DNA from: a virus | Virus record (IMG/VR): IMGVR_UViG_3300011116_000253 | Coordinates: 1 to 31,618 of that record | Length of the DNA: 31,618 nt | Direction: 5' to 3' (one strand) | Shown: piece by piece, positions 6,983 through 16,367 of the stretch | Numbering within the stretch: the first letter of the stretch is position 1 | How the letters are laid out: each line of letters opens with the position of its first letter | The notes under the pieces: model-generated | Seen by the model: only the letters and a program-made list of their open reading frames with translations | Told to the model about the DNA's origin: nothing | Database searches by the model: none | Made by a program: the position numbers and the translations under genes

Positions 6983-8263
6983 ATGAGTATAGTTAGTGGT
7001 TTTACTAAGGCAGAGCAAAATTTAAATTATTATATTACACAAGATACAATGTTTGCATCTGCTCTCTCAAATGCTTCAGGGATGCCTGATTTTAAATATG
7101 TGTTTGATATTTATGCAAATGGTAATCAATTAACTAGGGTGAAACTTTATCCTGATCCTGCTACTGCTTATGGTTATTTTGATGCAGGTCCTTCAGTAAG
7201 AAATGAAATTGATTATGGTTGGATGATTGCTTATGCTGATGATCAAAGTTATCACGATAATATATTTATAACTGAACCGAATCAATCAGGACAGATTGCT
7301 ATTAACTATGACATCAGATTTGGTGAGGAGTATATTTCAGGGGGAGCTTATGTATCAGGCACTTATGTATCAGGTGGTACTTTAGTTACTTTATTAAATC
7401 AAGCATCAGGGACAAGAAAAGCTTATAATTTTGCAGCTCCTTTATTTAATAGAAAAAATGGAGCTACATTAATAAATAAAAAATTTCTAACTAATAGACC
7501 AAAAAAAGCTAATTGCAGAATAGATGGAGATTTACTTATTCCATACATAAGTGATACTGCTCGGAGAATTGGTTTTCAAATTACTCAATATAATGCAAGT
7601 AATTCTTTTATTACAATATTTAATTCCTATGAAGCAGGAGCAGGAGCAAGTGCAGAAATTACACAATTTGCTCAATTAAATATTGCTCCAGTTGCTTTAA
7701 ATGCATTATTAGCTGCTAATGGTGCAACCCAAATAGGTTCAAATACAAGTTATTATAATATAGAAGTTATAGATTATGATACTGGAGAAATTATCAGTGA
7801 TACATTTAAAGTTTATATTGATTGCAATCCGAAGTATGATCCTATTGATTTACATTTTATGAATCAATATGGAATGTTTGACACTGCAAGATTTGACTTA
7901 GCAAGTAGATTGACAATGGATATAGAAAGGAAATCATATAATAAAAAAGATTGGAGAAATGCTAGTGCAAGTTCAGTAGATTTTTATCCAAGACAAGAAA
8001 CCAAGATAAACTATGGCAGTAAATTGAATTGGACTTATAAGCTTACAATGAATTACCCTACTGATGAGGAGTATATTTGGTTAGCTGAGTTAATTGCAAG
8101 TCCACAAATTTATGCAAACTTCCCTGAAGTTACTGATGGATTTTTAATGCCGGTAACAATAAAGAATACTAACTATGAATATTCAACTAATCAAAATAAT
8201 GGGTTGAAGGTATTGGAAATTGAAGTTGAATTGAATCAAACAAGATATGGATTTTTAAGATAA
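6983..8263 (+). CDS. Tail structural protein (probable distal tail/baseplate)
   Basis: This 426-residue protein is rich in Tyr, Asn and Gly with alternating beta-type segments such as FKYVFDIYANGNQLTRVKLY and GPSVRNEIDYGWMIAYADD. No catalytic motif or signal peptide is visible. Its position between a connector-like gene and a larger baseplate-like gene, and its composition, point to a virion component. I associate this opening with Bacteroidota phage structural proteins but cannot name a precise role. Confidence 0.65.
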   Translation: MSIVSGFTKAEQNLNYYITQDTMFASALSNASGMPDFKYVFDIYANGNQLTRVKLYPDPATAYGYFDAGPSVRNEIDYGWMIAYADDQSYHDNIFITEPNQSGQIAINYDIRFGEEYISGGAYVSGTYVSGGTLVTLLNQASGTRKAYNFAAPLFNRKNGATLINKKFLTNRPKKANCRIDGDLLIPYISDTARRIGFQITQYNASNSFITIFNSYEAGAGASAEITQFAQLNIAPVALNALLAANGATQIGSNTSYYNIEVIDYDTGEIISDTFKVYIDCNPKYDPIDLHFMNQYGMFDTARFDLASRLTMDIERKSYNKKDWRNASASSVDFYPRQETKINYGSKLNWTYKLTMNYPTDEEYIWLAELIASPQIYANFPEVTDGFLMPVTIKNTNYEYSTNQNNGLKVLEIEVELNQTRYGFLR

Positions 8264-8279
8264 TAGCAGATAGATTAAT

Positions 8280-10451
8280 ATGATTAGATTATTTATAGAA
8301 GATAATGAGCTTGATGTCAATCAGGGATTTACAAATCAGATAACTTATGCAGTAGATGATTTGCAGAATCTTGATAGTAAGGCAACTGCATTCAGTAAAA
8401 CAATAGTCCTTCCAGGTACTGCTAACAATAATAGTTTGCTTGGTAATATCTTTGAGTTTGGAGCTGCTAACTTTACTATTGATGGGATTGCAAATGTTGG
8501 ATATAATTTCAATGCTTCAAGATCAGCTAAAATGAGAATGGAGTATAATGGGGTTCAGGTTATTAAAGGTACTTTGAGATTATTGGAGATTATTGTTGAT
8601 GGTCATTTGATTGAATATGAGATTGCTTTATTTGGTGAGCTTGGTGGTTTCTTTGCACGATTAGGAAATAAGAAAATAGAGGAACTTGACTTTGCAGCTT
8701 ACAATCATTCTTATTCAATATCTAATATTACAAATAGTTGGAACAATGCTAATCAGGGGTATGGTTATTACTATCCATTAATTGACTATGGTAATGTAAG
8801 TACTAATAAGAAAGATTATGACTTCAGGGCATTTAGGCCGGCAGTATTTGTCAAAGAAGTATTGGATAAGATAATCACTGATAATGGTTACACTTGGGAA
8901 TCTAACTTTTTTAATACAAATTTTGCTAAAAGATTAATAGTTCCTAACAATCAAGAAAGATTATTAGTAAATAAAACTCAGGCATTAAATTCAGGATTGG
9001 ATGGTTCTACTGTTGGCATAGCTACAACTCCCTGGAGAAGATTCCCATTTGTAAATGTAATTGGAGATACTTTTACTCAGGAAGATAATCAATATGGATA
9101 TCCTTTAAGATTAAAATATAATGGGATAAATTCAACATTCAATGCAAATATAAATATTCAGGGAACAGTTAAATTATATGAACAAAGTGCTTCAGCAAAT
9201 CCTTATAAGGTTTCACTTGGTTATTATATTGACTTTTTAAGAAATGGTATTATTGTTGATAGAAAACAATATTATTTTGAACAATCACAAAGAAATCCCC
9301 CCTACAATCCAGCAAATCCAAATAATCAGGCAACATACACTTTCCCATTTTCTTATACTTATAGTTCAGCATTAAGTTTAAATACAAATGATACTCTTGA
9401 AATTCAAGTAACTCAATATACCTATTCAAATTTAATATTGAATTTTACAAGATTTAGCACTCCGAACTCATCAATAAATATACAAGCTCAAAAACCAATC
9501 CTATTAACTCCTTCAATAAATGATACTATTCAGATAAATGATTGCTTACCATTAAATGTGAAGCAAAAAGATTTCTTTGCTTCTATTTTAAAGATGTTCT
9601 ATTTAATGGTTACTGAAGATAAGATGAGGGAAAGGCACTTTATCATTGAGCCCTGGGTTGATTTTTATGATAAGGATAGGACAACTTATTTAGATTGGTC
9701 AAATAAAGTAGATAGGAGTGAACCGATAAGAATCAAACCAATGTCTGAGCTTAATGCAAGATATTATCAAATGCTTTATAAGTCAGATAATGATTGGAAA
9801 AATGAGGAATATAGAAAACTTTACTCTGAAGGATATGGAGATAGAATCTTTGATAATGGATTTGAGTTTGCAAAGGAAACTGATAAAACTGAAGTAATAT
9901 TTTCAGCTACTACTTTGCTTGGTTATACTATTAATAATGTTGCAGTAGATAAGATTGTAAGTGCTATTTATAAAAAGAATAATGGACTTGAACAACAGGT
10001 TGCATCTAATATCAGAATCCTTCAGGCAAAGAAGATTACAGGTAAATCAAATTGGTATATTCAAGATAGAACTCCATCAACTACAACAAATCTTTCATCT
10101 GCATTAACTGAGTATGGTTATGCAGGACACTTAGATGATCCGGATGCTCCTAACTCTGATTTAAACTTTGGAGCTACTAAAGAACTTTATTTCACTTTGG
10201 TTGCAGGAGCTTTATCAAATAATTTATTCAATGCTTATTACTCATCTTACTTAGCAGAGATTACCGATAAAGATTCAAGATTACTAACTGTCAAAATGAA
10301 ATTCACTGAATCGGATATTTATAATCTTGACTTTGGTAGGTATATTCTAATAGACCAAGTGCTTTATAGGTTGCAAAAGATTATTGACTATTCTCCAGGT
10401 GAGATTTGCAAAGTGCAATTATTAAGAGTTATATCAACAAATTATAATTAA
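8280..10451 (+). CDS. Large tail/baseplate protein
   Basis: This 723-residue protein starts MIRLFIEDNELDVNQGF and has an early segment AFSKTIVLPGTANNNSLLG, a beta-rich pattern resembling baseplate hub or distal tail proteins of Bacteroidota phages. Much of the rest alternates hydrophobic and Asn/Tyr/Ser-rich strands. No enzyme motif was seen, so a tail-associated lysin is unlikely. It sits between another tail protein and a small fibre-like gene, upstream of the tape measure gene, and probably forms part of the tail tip. Confidence 0.65.
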   Translation: MIRLFIEDNELDVNQGFTNQITYAVDDLQNLDSKATAFSKTIVLPGTANNNSLLGNIFEFGAANFTIDGIANVGYNFNASRSAKMRMEYNGVQVIKGTLRLLEIIVDGHLIEYEIALFGELGGFFARLGNKKIEELDFAAYNHSYSISNITNSWNNANQGYGYYYPLIDYGNVSTNKKDYDFRAFRPAVFVKEVLDKIITDNGYTWESNFFNTNFAKRLIVPNNQERLLVNKTQALNSGLDGSTVGIATTPWRRFPFVNVIGDTFTQEDNQYGYPLRLKYNGINSTFNANINIQGTVKLYEQSASANPYKVSLGYYIDFLRNGIIVDRKQYYFEQSQRNPPYNPANPNNQATYTFPFSYTYSSALSLNTNDTLEIQVTQYTYSNLILNFTRFSTPNSSINIQAQKPILLTPSINDTIQINDCLPLNVKQKDFFASILKMFYLMVTEDKMRERHFIIEPWVDFYDKDRTTYLDWSNKVDRSEPIRIKPMSELNARYYQMLYKSDNDWKNEEYRKLYSEGYGDRIFDNGFEFAKETDKTEVIFSATTLLGYTINNVAVDKIVSAIYKKNNGLEQQVASNIRILQAKKITGKSNWYIQDRTPSTTTNLSSALTEYGYAGHLDDPDAPNSDLNFGATKELYFTLVAGALSNNLFNAYYSSYLAEITDKDSRLLTVKMKFTESDIYNLDFGRYILIDQVLYRLQKIIDYSPGEICKVQLLRVISTNYN

Positions 10452-10455
10452 CAAT

Positions 10456-10854
10456 ATGAACTTAAAATATTTTGAAAATATAGATGGTACCTGGTTGGAT
10501 ATTTCAGGACAACCTGGAGCTTCATTGGAATATAATGATGTTAGTGGATGGGTAACTTCAGGTGGATATAAGAAGTATGTTGCACAATTAACTCAATCCG
10601 GTACTGATGATCCAACGGCAGTAGTTTTAGAAAATACTTTGGGATTTGTGCCTGATTGGAAAAGAAATAGTGCAGGTGCCTATGGGTTTGATTGGGATGG
10701 TGATTTTGTTGCTACTAAATGTTTTATAATTGTTCAGAATACAATAGATAAGCCATTGAGGTTTTCTTATGGTACTAACTATGATATTGATTTATTAACA
10801 ACAGGGGATGGATATTTCACCAATGCATCATTTGAATTAAGATATTATAACTAA
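10456..10854 (+). CDS. Small tail-tip or fibre-associated structural protein
   Basis: This 132-residue protein has KKYVAQLTQSGTDDPTAVVL and ENTLGFVPDWKRNSAGAYGF, a combination I recall from small structural proteins and fibre modules of Bacteroidota phages. It is predicted to be mainly beta. It begins four bases after the baseplate-like gene and ends 15 bases before the tape measure gene, so it is probably made and assembled with the tail tip. Confidence 0.6.
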   Translation: MNLKYFENIDGTWLDISGQPGASLEYNDVSGWVTSGGYKKYVAQLTQSGTDDPTAVVLENTLGFVPDWKRNSAGAYGFDWDGDFVATKCFIIVQNTIDKPLRFSYGTNYDIDLLTTGDGYFTNASFELRYYN

Positions 10855-10869
10855 TTAAAAATATTAAGA

Positions 10870-12717
10870 ATGCCAAAAACAGTAGTTGCATTAGAAGCAA
10901 CATTTAATGCTTCAGGAGCAGAAGGTAGTGTAAAGAGTTTAAAAGCTCAATTAAAGGAAGCTCAGGCAGATGTGCAAGCTTTATCTGATAAGTTTGGAGC
11001 TACTTCAGAACAAGCAGTAAATGCAGCTAAGAAGGCAGCAGGGTTAAAAGATGCTATTGGTGATGCAAAAGCTTTGACTGATGCTTTCAATCCGGATGCT
11101 AAATTCAAAGCATTTAGTTCAGCACTTCAGGGAGTTGTTGGTGGTTTCTCTGCACTTCAGGGAGCACAGGCATTATTCGGCAATCAATCAGAAGAACTTA
11201 CTAAGACACTTGCTAAAGTTCAGGGAGCAATGGCTTTAAGTCAGGGATTGAATTCTGTACTTGAAGCTAAAGATGCTTTTGTGAATTTGGGTACAGTACT
11301 TAAGACAAATGTTGTAGGAGCTTTTAATGGCTTGAAAGCTGCAATCGGCAGTACAGGTATTGGACTTTTGGTTATTGCATTACCAATCATCATAGCAAAT
11401 TTTGACAAAATTAAGCAGGTAGTTGCAAATCTATTTCCTGGACTTGCAAAGCTTGGTGGTTTTATAATGGATTTAGTTCAGAACATCACTGACTTTGTAG
11501 GGATAACATCTGAAGCACAAAGGGCAACTGATAAGCTAATTGCATCCAATAAAAAGCAAATTGAAGAAACTGATAGGTTCTTAAAATTCAATGCTGATAA
11601 ATATGATGAATATACTGTCAGAAAAATAAAAGCCAATAATGAGTTTAGAAAGAATGAAAATGAAATATTAGAGAATAAGAAATTAAGTGAAAAGGAACAA
11701 CAAAGATTATTAAAAGAAGCAAGAGAATTTGCAAATAGAGAGATTGCAGGAGCTGAAGCAGACAGACAAGCAAAAGCAAATGAATCAGCTAATAAACAAA
11801 AAGAAGAAAGAAATAAATTAAAAGAACAAAAGAAAAAAGAAAAAGAGCAAGAAGCACAGGAAGCAGCAGCAGCAGAAAAAGCTCGTTTAGAAAATATAGT
11901 TGCTCAAAACAAAGCTACTGATGAACTTATTTTAAGAAATAGAATTCAATCAATTAAGGATGAATTCCAAAAGAAACAATTTGAATTAGCAGTTCAGCAA
12001 CAAAAAGAAATTGATGATCAACTTGTATTGCTCCAAAAAGGTTTAATTACTCAAGATGAATACAATCAAAGAAAGTTATTAATTGAGCAGAATTATAATC
12101 AACAACAACAAGATTTGCTTGATGCTCATAATAAAACAACTGAAGAAAAGAATAAGGCATCAAAAGAAAAACAAGCAGCAGATGATATAGCAACTGCAAA
12201 AGCAGTTCAAGAAGCTAAACAAAATATTAAAAATGCTGAAGTTGCAGCTGAAGAATCAGCAGTTAATTTATTAAATCAAATTGCAGGAAAGAATAAAGAT
12301 TTACAAAGAGTTGCAGTTATAGCTCAAAATGCTTTAGCTATTCAAAAAATAATAACAAGTACAAAAGCAGCAAATGCAGCAGCAAGATTAAAATATGCAG
12401 CTTTACCTGGTGGTGTTGCTTTAGCTACTGCTGAAAGTACTGCAAACAATGTTTCAGCAGGTTTAAATATAGCTGCTTCAATAGTTGCAACTGCAAAAGC
12501 ATTAAGTGCTATTGGTGGTGGAGGTAGTGCTTCAGGTGGTGGGGTTGGAGGTGATACTACTGCTCCGGTTCAACCACAAGTAGCAACTACAACTATCAAT
12601 CAGGGACAGGTAAATCAGTTAGCATCTGCAACATCAAGAGCATTTGTTTTAGAATCTGATGTATCAGGTAATCAGGAGAGAATACAAAGATTAAATAGGG
12701 CAGCAAGAATTAACTAA
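10870..12717 (+). CDS. Tape measure protein
   Basis: This 615-residue protein is Ala/Lys/Glu-rich and strongly helical. It has an N-terminal coiled-coil part, a hydrophobic segment (GLLVIALPIIIANF, about residues 165-178), a long charged coiled coil in the middle (KEERNKLKEQKKKEKEQEAQ) and a glycine-rich stretch near the C terminus. This is the usual tape measure architecture: the protein sets tail length and is ejected with the DNA. It is short for the class, so a short tail (roughly 90 nm at about 1.5 angstrom per residue) is inferred. Confidence 0.88.
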   Translation: MPKTVVALEATFNASGAEGSVKSLKAQLKEAQADVQALSDKFGATSEQAVNAAKKAAGLKDAIGDAKALTDAFNPDAKFKAFSSALQGVVGGFSALQGAQALFGNQSEELTKTLAKVQGAMALSQGLNSVLEAKDAFVNLGTVLKTNVVGAFNGLKAAIGSTGIGLLVIALPIIIANFDKIKQVVANLFPGLAKLGGFIMDLVQNITDFVGITSEAQRATDKLIASNKKQIEETDRFLKFNADKYDEYTVRKIKANNEFRKNENEILENKKLSEKEQQRLLKEAREFANREIAGAEADRQAKANESANKQKEERNKLKEQKKKEKEQEAQEAAAAEKARLENIVAQNKATDELILRNRIQSIKDEFQKKQFELAVQQQKEIDDQLVLLQKGLITQDEYNQRKLLIEQNYNQQQQDLLDAHNKTTEEKNKASKEKQAADDIATAKAVQEAKQNIKNAEVAAEESAVNLLNQIAGKNKDLQRVAVIAQNALAIQKIITSTKAANAAARLKYAALPGGVALATAESTANNVSAGLNIAASIVATAKALSAIGGGGSASGGGVGGDTTAPVQPQVATTTINQGQVNQLASATSRAFVLESDVSGNQERIQRLNRAARIN

Positions 12718-12762
12718 GATTCAATTAAAAGAGATTATTAAATAAAATTCCCATTATAAGTT

Positions 12763-14115
12763 ATGAAGTTTCAAGATTTACCAATATATGAACTTAAGAT
12801 AAATGAATCTTTGAATGATGAATCAGAGGTTTCCTATGTGGCTTTAGTAGATTTACCGGCTATCAAAAAGGACTTCTTAGCATTTAATGAGCAGTTTATT
12901 AATCCTTCAAAGGGTGAGCATAAAGAGGAGTTCCTTCCAAGATGTATAAAGTATGTAATTGATGAAGGCAAACCTTCTGAACAAGCAGTTGCAATTTGTA
13001 ACAGTTTATGGGATGAGCACTTTGCAGAAGAAAGTTACAATGACTATCCTAAACAAGCTTCAGAGAATGCTCAGATAGCTTTGGATTGGGCTGAGAAAAA
13101 TGGTTGGGGTGATTGTGGAACTCCAGTAGGTAAGATTAGAGCAAATCAATTAGCTAAGGGTGAACCGATAAGCAGAGATACTATTGCAAGAATGTCTGCT
13201 TTTGAAAGGCACAGGCAAAATAGTCAAAAGGATTTAGGTGATGGATGTGGAAGGTTAATGTGGTTAGCTTGGGGTGGTGATGCCGGTGTTGAATGGGCAA
13301 CAAGAAAACTTAATCAAATAGATACTAAGTTAGCTGAATTTGCAGGAGAGAAGGTTTCTATTGACTATGATGATACTTTAAGCACATCAAGAGGTAAGGA
13401 CTTAGCTAAAAAATTAATAGGTGAAGGAAAGATTGTTTATATCATTTCTGCCAGGTCTGAGCTGACAGGAATGCTACAAACTGCAAAAGATTTGGGTATT
13501 GCTGAAAGTAGAGTTTATGCAACCGGTTCCAATAAGGCAAAAGTAGAGAAGATAAAAGAATTAGGAATTACTAAGCACTATGATAATAATGCTGATGTAG
13601 TTAAAGAACTAGGTTCCATTGGTTCAAAGTTTGCTGAAATTAATTATTCTTTTCAGATTATCAGTGAAGATGAACATATCATATCAGGCCCATTGATGTT
13701 GGCTGACCAACTTATTTATAGAGATAATGAGAAATTTGGTGAGCACTATGTAAAGTTCAGTCCTGATACTATCAAAGATATTGCAATCAAGTTTGCTAAG
13801 AGAAAATACCAATCAAATGTAAATCTTATGCACGATCCTTCACAGGTTGTAGAAGGGGTTACAATGTTTGAATCATTTATTGTAGATAAGAAAAGAGGGG
13901 TATTACCAATGGCCGGTTTTGAAGATGTTGCTGATGGTAGTTGGTTTGGTAGTTTTTATGTAGAGAATAATGATGTTTGGAATCAAGTAAAATCAGGAGA
14001 ATTGAGAGGGTTTTCAGTAGAAGGATTGTTTGATTATGAGGAACCAAAGAAGCAATTATCACCTGAAGAACAAGCACTTAAAAAAATAGAAGAACTTTTA
14101 AAAGAGATTAATTAA
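12763..14115 (+). CDS. Multidomain capsid maturation protease (XkdF-like) with embedded HAD-like domain
   Basis: This 450-residue protein seems to contain four modules. Residues 1-45 and about 290-450 form an XkdF-like serine protease: ISGPLMLADQLIYR, NLMHD (H357) and LRGFSVEGLF (S418) are the likely substrate and catalytic segments. Residues 52-88 (FLPRCIKYVIDEGKPSEQAV) and 92-187 (DCGTPVGKIRANQLAKGE ... WLAWGGDAG) are accessory modules found in phage head proteins. Residues 196-285 form a HAD-like unit with DYDDT (D201/D203), IISAR and KVEKIKELG ... HYDNN. The gene precedes the scaffold candidate and the major capsid gene, as expected for a maturation protease. Why a phosphatase-type fold lies inside it is unknown. 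Confidence 0.75.
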   Translation: MKFQDLPIYELKINESLNDESEVSYVALVDLPAIKKDFLAFNEQFINPSKGEHKEEFLPRCIKYVIDEGKPSEQAVAICNSLWDEHFAEESYNDYPKQASENAQIALDWAEKNGWGDCGTPVGKIRANQLAKGEPISRDTIARMSAFERHRQNSQKDLGDGCGRLMWLAWGGDAGVEWATRKLNQIDTKLAEFAGEKVSIDYDDTLSTSRGKDLAKKLIGEGKIVYIISARSELTGMLQTAKDLGIAESRVYATGSNKAKVEKIKELGITKHYDNNADVVKELGSIGSKFAEINYSFQIISEDEHIISGPLMLADQLIYRDNEKFGEHYVKFSPDTIKDIAIKFAKRKYQSNVNLMHDPSQVVEGVTMFESFIVDKKRGVLPMAGFEDVADGSWFGSFYVENNDVWNQVKSGELRGFSVEGLFDYEEPKKQLSPEEQALKKIEELLKEIN

Positions 14116-14135
14116 CAAAAATCCCATATTAGATT

Positions 14136-14705
14136 ATGAATGCAAAAGAAATACTTGAAAAATTAAAGATGACTTTTAATGAGTTAGTAAACAATGCTGA
14201 TGCTCCGGTTGTTCCTGAAGTTCCAGTTGCAGTAACTACAAAAGCTAAATTAGCTGATGGAACTGAAGTTGAAGTAACTGAATTAGCAGTAGGTGGTATA
14301 GTAACTATTGAAGGTGTACCTGCTCCTGTTGGAGATCACAAATTAGAAGATGGAACAGTTATCACAGTTGGTGATAATGGTGCAATCACTGCTATCGTTC
14401 CTGTTGAAGAAGCTCCAATGGATGAAGAAATGGGTAAGATGGATAAAAAGAAAATGGGAATGGAAGAAATATTCTCAGCTTTTGAAGCATCTACAAACGA
14501 GAAGTTTGCAAGTTATGAAGCAAAGTTTGCTGATTACGAAGCTAAATTATCAAAAGCTACTTCAGTAATTGAAGGACTTTTAAACTTAACTCAGGTATTA
14601 GCAGAAACTCCAACAGGAACTGCTGATCCAATCGTTTCAAAAACAAACAATTTTAAAACCGAAGAACCTGTGATGAAAGATTACAGAGGTTTATTTAATA
14701 AATAA
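14136..14705 (+). CDS. Probable scaffold protein
   Basis: This 189-residue protein has an N-terminal helix, a Val/Thr/Gly-rich middle (LEDGTVITVGDNGAITAI) and a C-terminal coiled coil with repeats based on KFASYEAKF and KFADYEAKL, ending in a short basic tail. No catalytic motif is present. Its place between the maturation protease and major capsid genes is the classic scaffold position, and the coiled coil fits. The middle part looks beta-rich, so a decoration role is an alternative. Confidence 0.6.
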   Translation: MNAKEILEKLKMTFNELVNNADAPVVPEVPVAVTTKAKLADGTEVEVTELAVGGIVTIEGVPAPVGDHKLEDGTVITVGDNGAITAIVPVEEAPMDEEMGKMDKKKMGMEEIFSAFEASTNEKFASYEAKFADYEAKLSKATSVIEGLLNLTQVLAETPTGTADPIVSKTNNFKTEEPVMKDYRGLFNK

Positions 14706-14737
14706 CAAATAATAATTAACAATTAAAACTTAAAAAA

Positions 14738-15697
14738 ATGGCTTTATCATTTTCAGGTTTGAATGCCTATACTAAAGAGCTTGTTCAACCTTTATTAACT
14801 TCAGCTGTAATCGGAGCAAGAACTCAGCAAATGATTATGGATGGTGGTATTGTATTAACAGGAGTAAAAGGACCAACTGCACTTCCTACAATGGATACTG
14901 ATGCAGTATTTGCTACTCAATCTTGTTCTTTTGATGCTTCCGGCACGACAACTTTTTCAAATGTTGTACTTACTCCGGGCAAGATAAAAGTTGAAGAAAA
15001 AATATGTCCAAAAGATTTGGAAGCTTATTTCACTCAAACTGCATTGAAAGCTGGTTCTACTTACGAAGATTTCGGTAATGCTGATTTCTTAGCTGCTTAC
15101 TTAGAGAAGAAAAATGCTCGTATTGCTGCTCAATTAGAAACTGCAATATGGCAGGGAGATTCTGCAAGTGCAACTGCTAACTTGAATAAATTTAATGGTA
15201 TTCAAAAAGTAATTGCTGCAGGTTCACCGATAAATGCGAATGTATCAGGTTTCACAGGAGTTGCTACAATCACAACTGTAACTTCTTCAAATGTTGTTGC
15301 TGCAACTGAAGGTATCTACAAAGCAATCCCTGCTCAAGTAATGGCTAAAGGTGATGTTAAGATTTGGGTTGGATATGATTGGTATCGTTTGTTGATTTTA
15401 GCTTACAGAGCATTAAACTTGTTCAGCTACAATCCACAAGATGTAAATGCACAATCTTTCATACTTCCAGGCACTAATGTTGAGGTTGTTCCTGTAAATG
15501 GTTTGAATGGTACAGGTGATGCTTATGCAATAAGCTTAGGAAATATGGCTCTTGGACTTGACTTAGAAGCAGAAGAAACTAACTATAAATTTTGGTACAG
15601 CATCGACAACAATGACTGCAGGTTCCGTGCAGAATGGAAGGTCGGAATTGCTATCCCCTTCACTTCTGAGACAGTTAGCTTCTTAGCAGCTATCTAA
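14738..15697 (+). CDS. Major capsid protein (HK97-type inferred)
   Basis: This 319-residue protein opens MALSFSGLNAYTKELVQPLL and shows the mixed helix/strand pattern of a capsid protein, including EEKICPKDLEAYFTQTALK and a helix at KKNARIAAQLETAIWQGD. It has no enzyme motif. Position after the protease and scaffold genes, an A-rich leader (AACTTAAAAAAATGG) and a strong terminator just downstream (15725-15757) all suit an abundant virion protein. The HK97 fold is assumed from phage type and order, not shown by the sequence itself. Confidence 0.85.
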   Translation: MALSFSGLNAYTKELVQPLLTSAVIGARTQQMIMDGGIVLTGVKGPTALPTMDTDAVFATQSCSFDASGTTTFSNVVLTPGKIKVEEKICPKDLEAYFTQTALKAGSTYEDFGNADFLAAYLEKKNARIAAQLETAIWQGDSASATANLNKFNGIQKVIAAGSPINANVSGFTGVATITTVTSSNVVAATEGIYKAIPAQVMAKGDVKIWVGYDWYRLLILAYRALNLFSYNPQDVNAQSFILPGTNVEVVPVNGLNGTGDAYAISLGNMALGLDLEAEETNYKFWYSIDNNDCRFRAEWKVGIAIPFTSETVSFLAAI

Positions 15698-15724
15698 TTA
15701 GTAAATATAAATTAATAATCAAAA

Positions 15725-15757
15725 GGGGTAGGGCTACAAATACCCTATCCCTTTTTT
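15725..15757 (+). terminator. Intrinsic terminator after the major capsid gene
   Basis: GGGGTAGGG (15725-15733) pairs with CCCTATCCC (15743-15751) with one G-T wobble over a nine-base loop, followed by six T. The A-rich stretch upstream pairs with the T tract, so it could work on both strands. Confidence 0.88.
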
Positions 15758-15770
15758 AAATCTAAATATT

Positions 15771-16310
15771 ATGCCTTGTGCTTTGTCAGCCGGATATGCA
15801 ATAGATTGCAAAGAGTCGGTAGGTGGAATAGAAACCATCTATGTAATAGAAAATTCAGCATTATATGATGCTTCAGGTAATTCAAGAGTTACTTCAGCTT
15901 CAGGAACAGTTACTGCTCTAACAAAATCAACTGGTAAAAGATTCTACAAAATAGAAATACCAAGAGCAACTGCTTCTGCTAAAAATACTTTAACTGCTTC
16001 AAATGAGAATGGAACTTTGTTCTATACTCACGAAGTAATGTTCCCAATCAATAGCCGTTCAGCTACTGTAAGAAATATCATTAATACACTTGCTAAAAAT
16101 CGTTTAACTTTCGTTTGTGTGGAAGCAGATGGTTCAAGCAGAATGTATGGTGTTGGATATGGTTTGAATATGACTACTGGTGAATCAGGATCAGGTACTG
16201 CTGCAGGAGATCGTTCAGGATATATGATGACTTTTAACTCTAATGAGAGAGAAGATTTCTTAATTGTTCCTGCAAACATAGTAGCAGCTTTAGAAACTCC
16301 AGGTACTTAG
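15771..16310 (+). CDS. Probable major tail tube or abundant virion protein
   Basis: This 179-residue protein begins MPCALSAGYAIDCKESVGGI and is beta-rich throughout, with NGTLFYTHEVMF and a serine/glycine-rich turn before RSGYMMTFNSNERED. Similar openings with two early cysteines are, as I recall, annotated as structural proteins in Bacteroidota phages. Terminators on both sides (15725 and 16335) isolate it as a single-gene unit, which suggests tuned or high expression, as for a tube protein. A head decoration role is the alternative. No promoter was found in the 13 bases before it. Confidence 0.6.
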   Translation: MPCALSAGYAIDCKESVGGIETIYVIENSALYDASGNSRVTSASGTVTALTKSTGKRFYKIEIPRATASAKNTLTASNENGTLFYTHEVMFPINSRSATVRNIINTLAKNRLTFVCVEADGSSRMYGVGYGLNMTTGESGSGTAAGDRSGYMMTFNSNEREDFLIVPANIVAALETPGT

Positions 16311-16334
16311 TAAATAAGTAAATAAAAATAGAAG

Positions 16335-16366
16335 CCACCGACCGATTAAAAAGTCGGTGGTTTTTT
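16335..16366 (+). terminator. Intrinsic terminator upstream of the 16368 gene
   Basis: CCACCGAC (16335-16342) and GTCGGTGG (16353-16360) form a perfect eight-pair stem with a ten-base loop, followed by TTTTTT (16361-16366). The next ATG is one base further on, so readthrough or an unseen promoter must supply downstream transcription. Confidence 0.9.
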
Positions 16367-16367
16367 A

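Noticed and set aside
14350-14568. A 72-codon frame inside the scaffold candidate
   Set aside because: It is entirely nested in the scaffold gene, whose coiled-coil repeats make it the clear reading.
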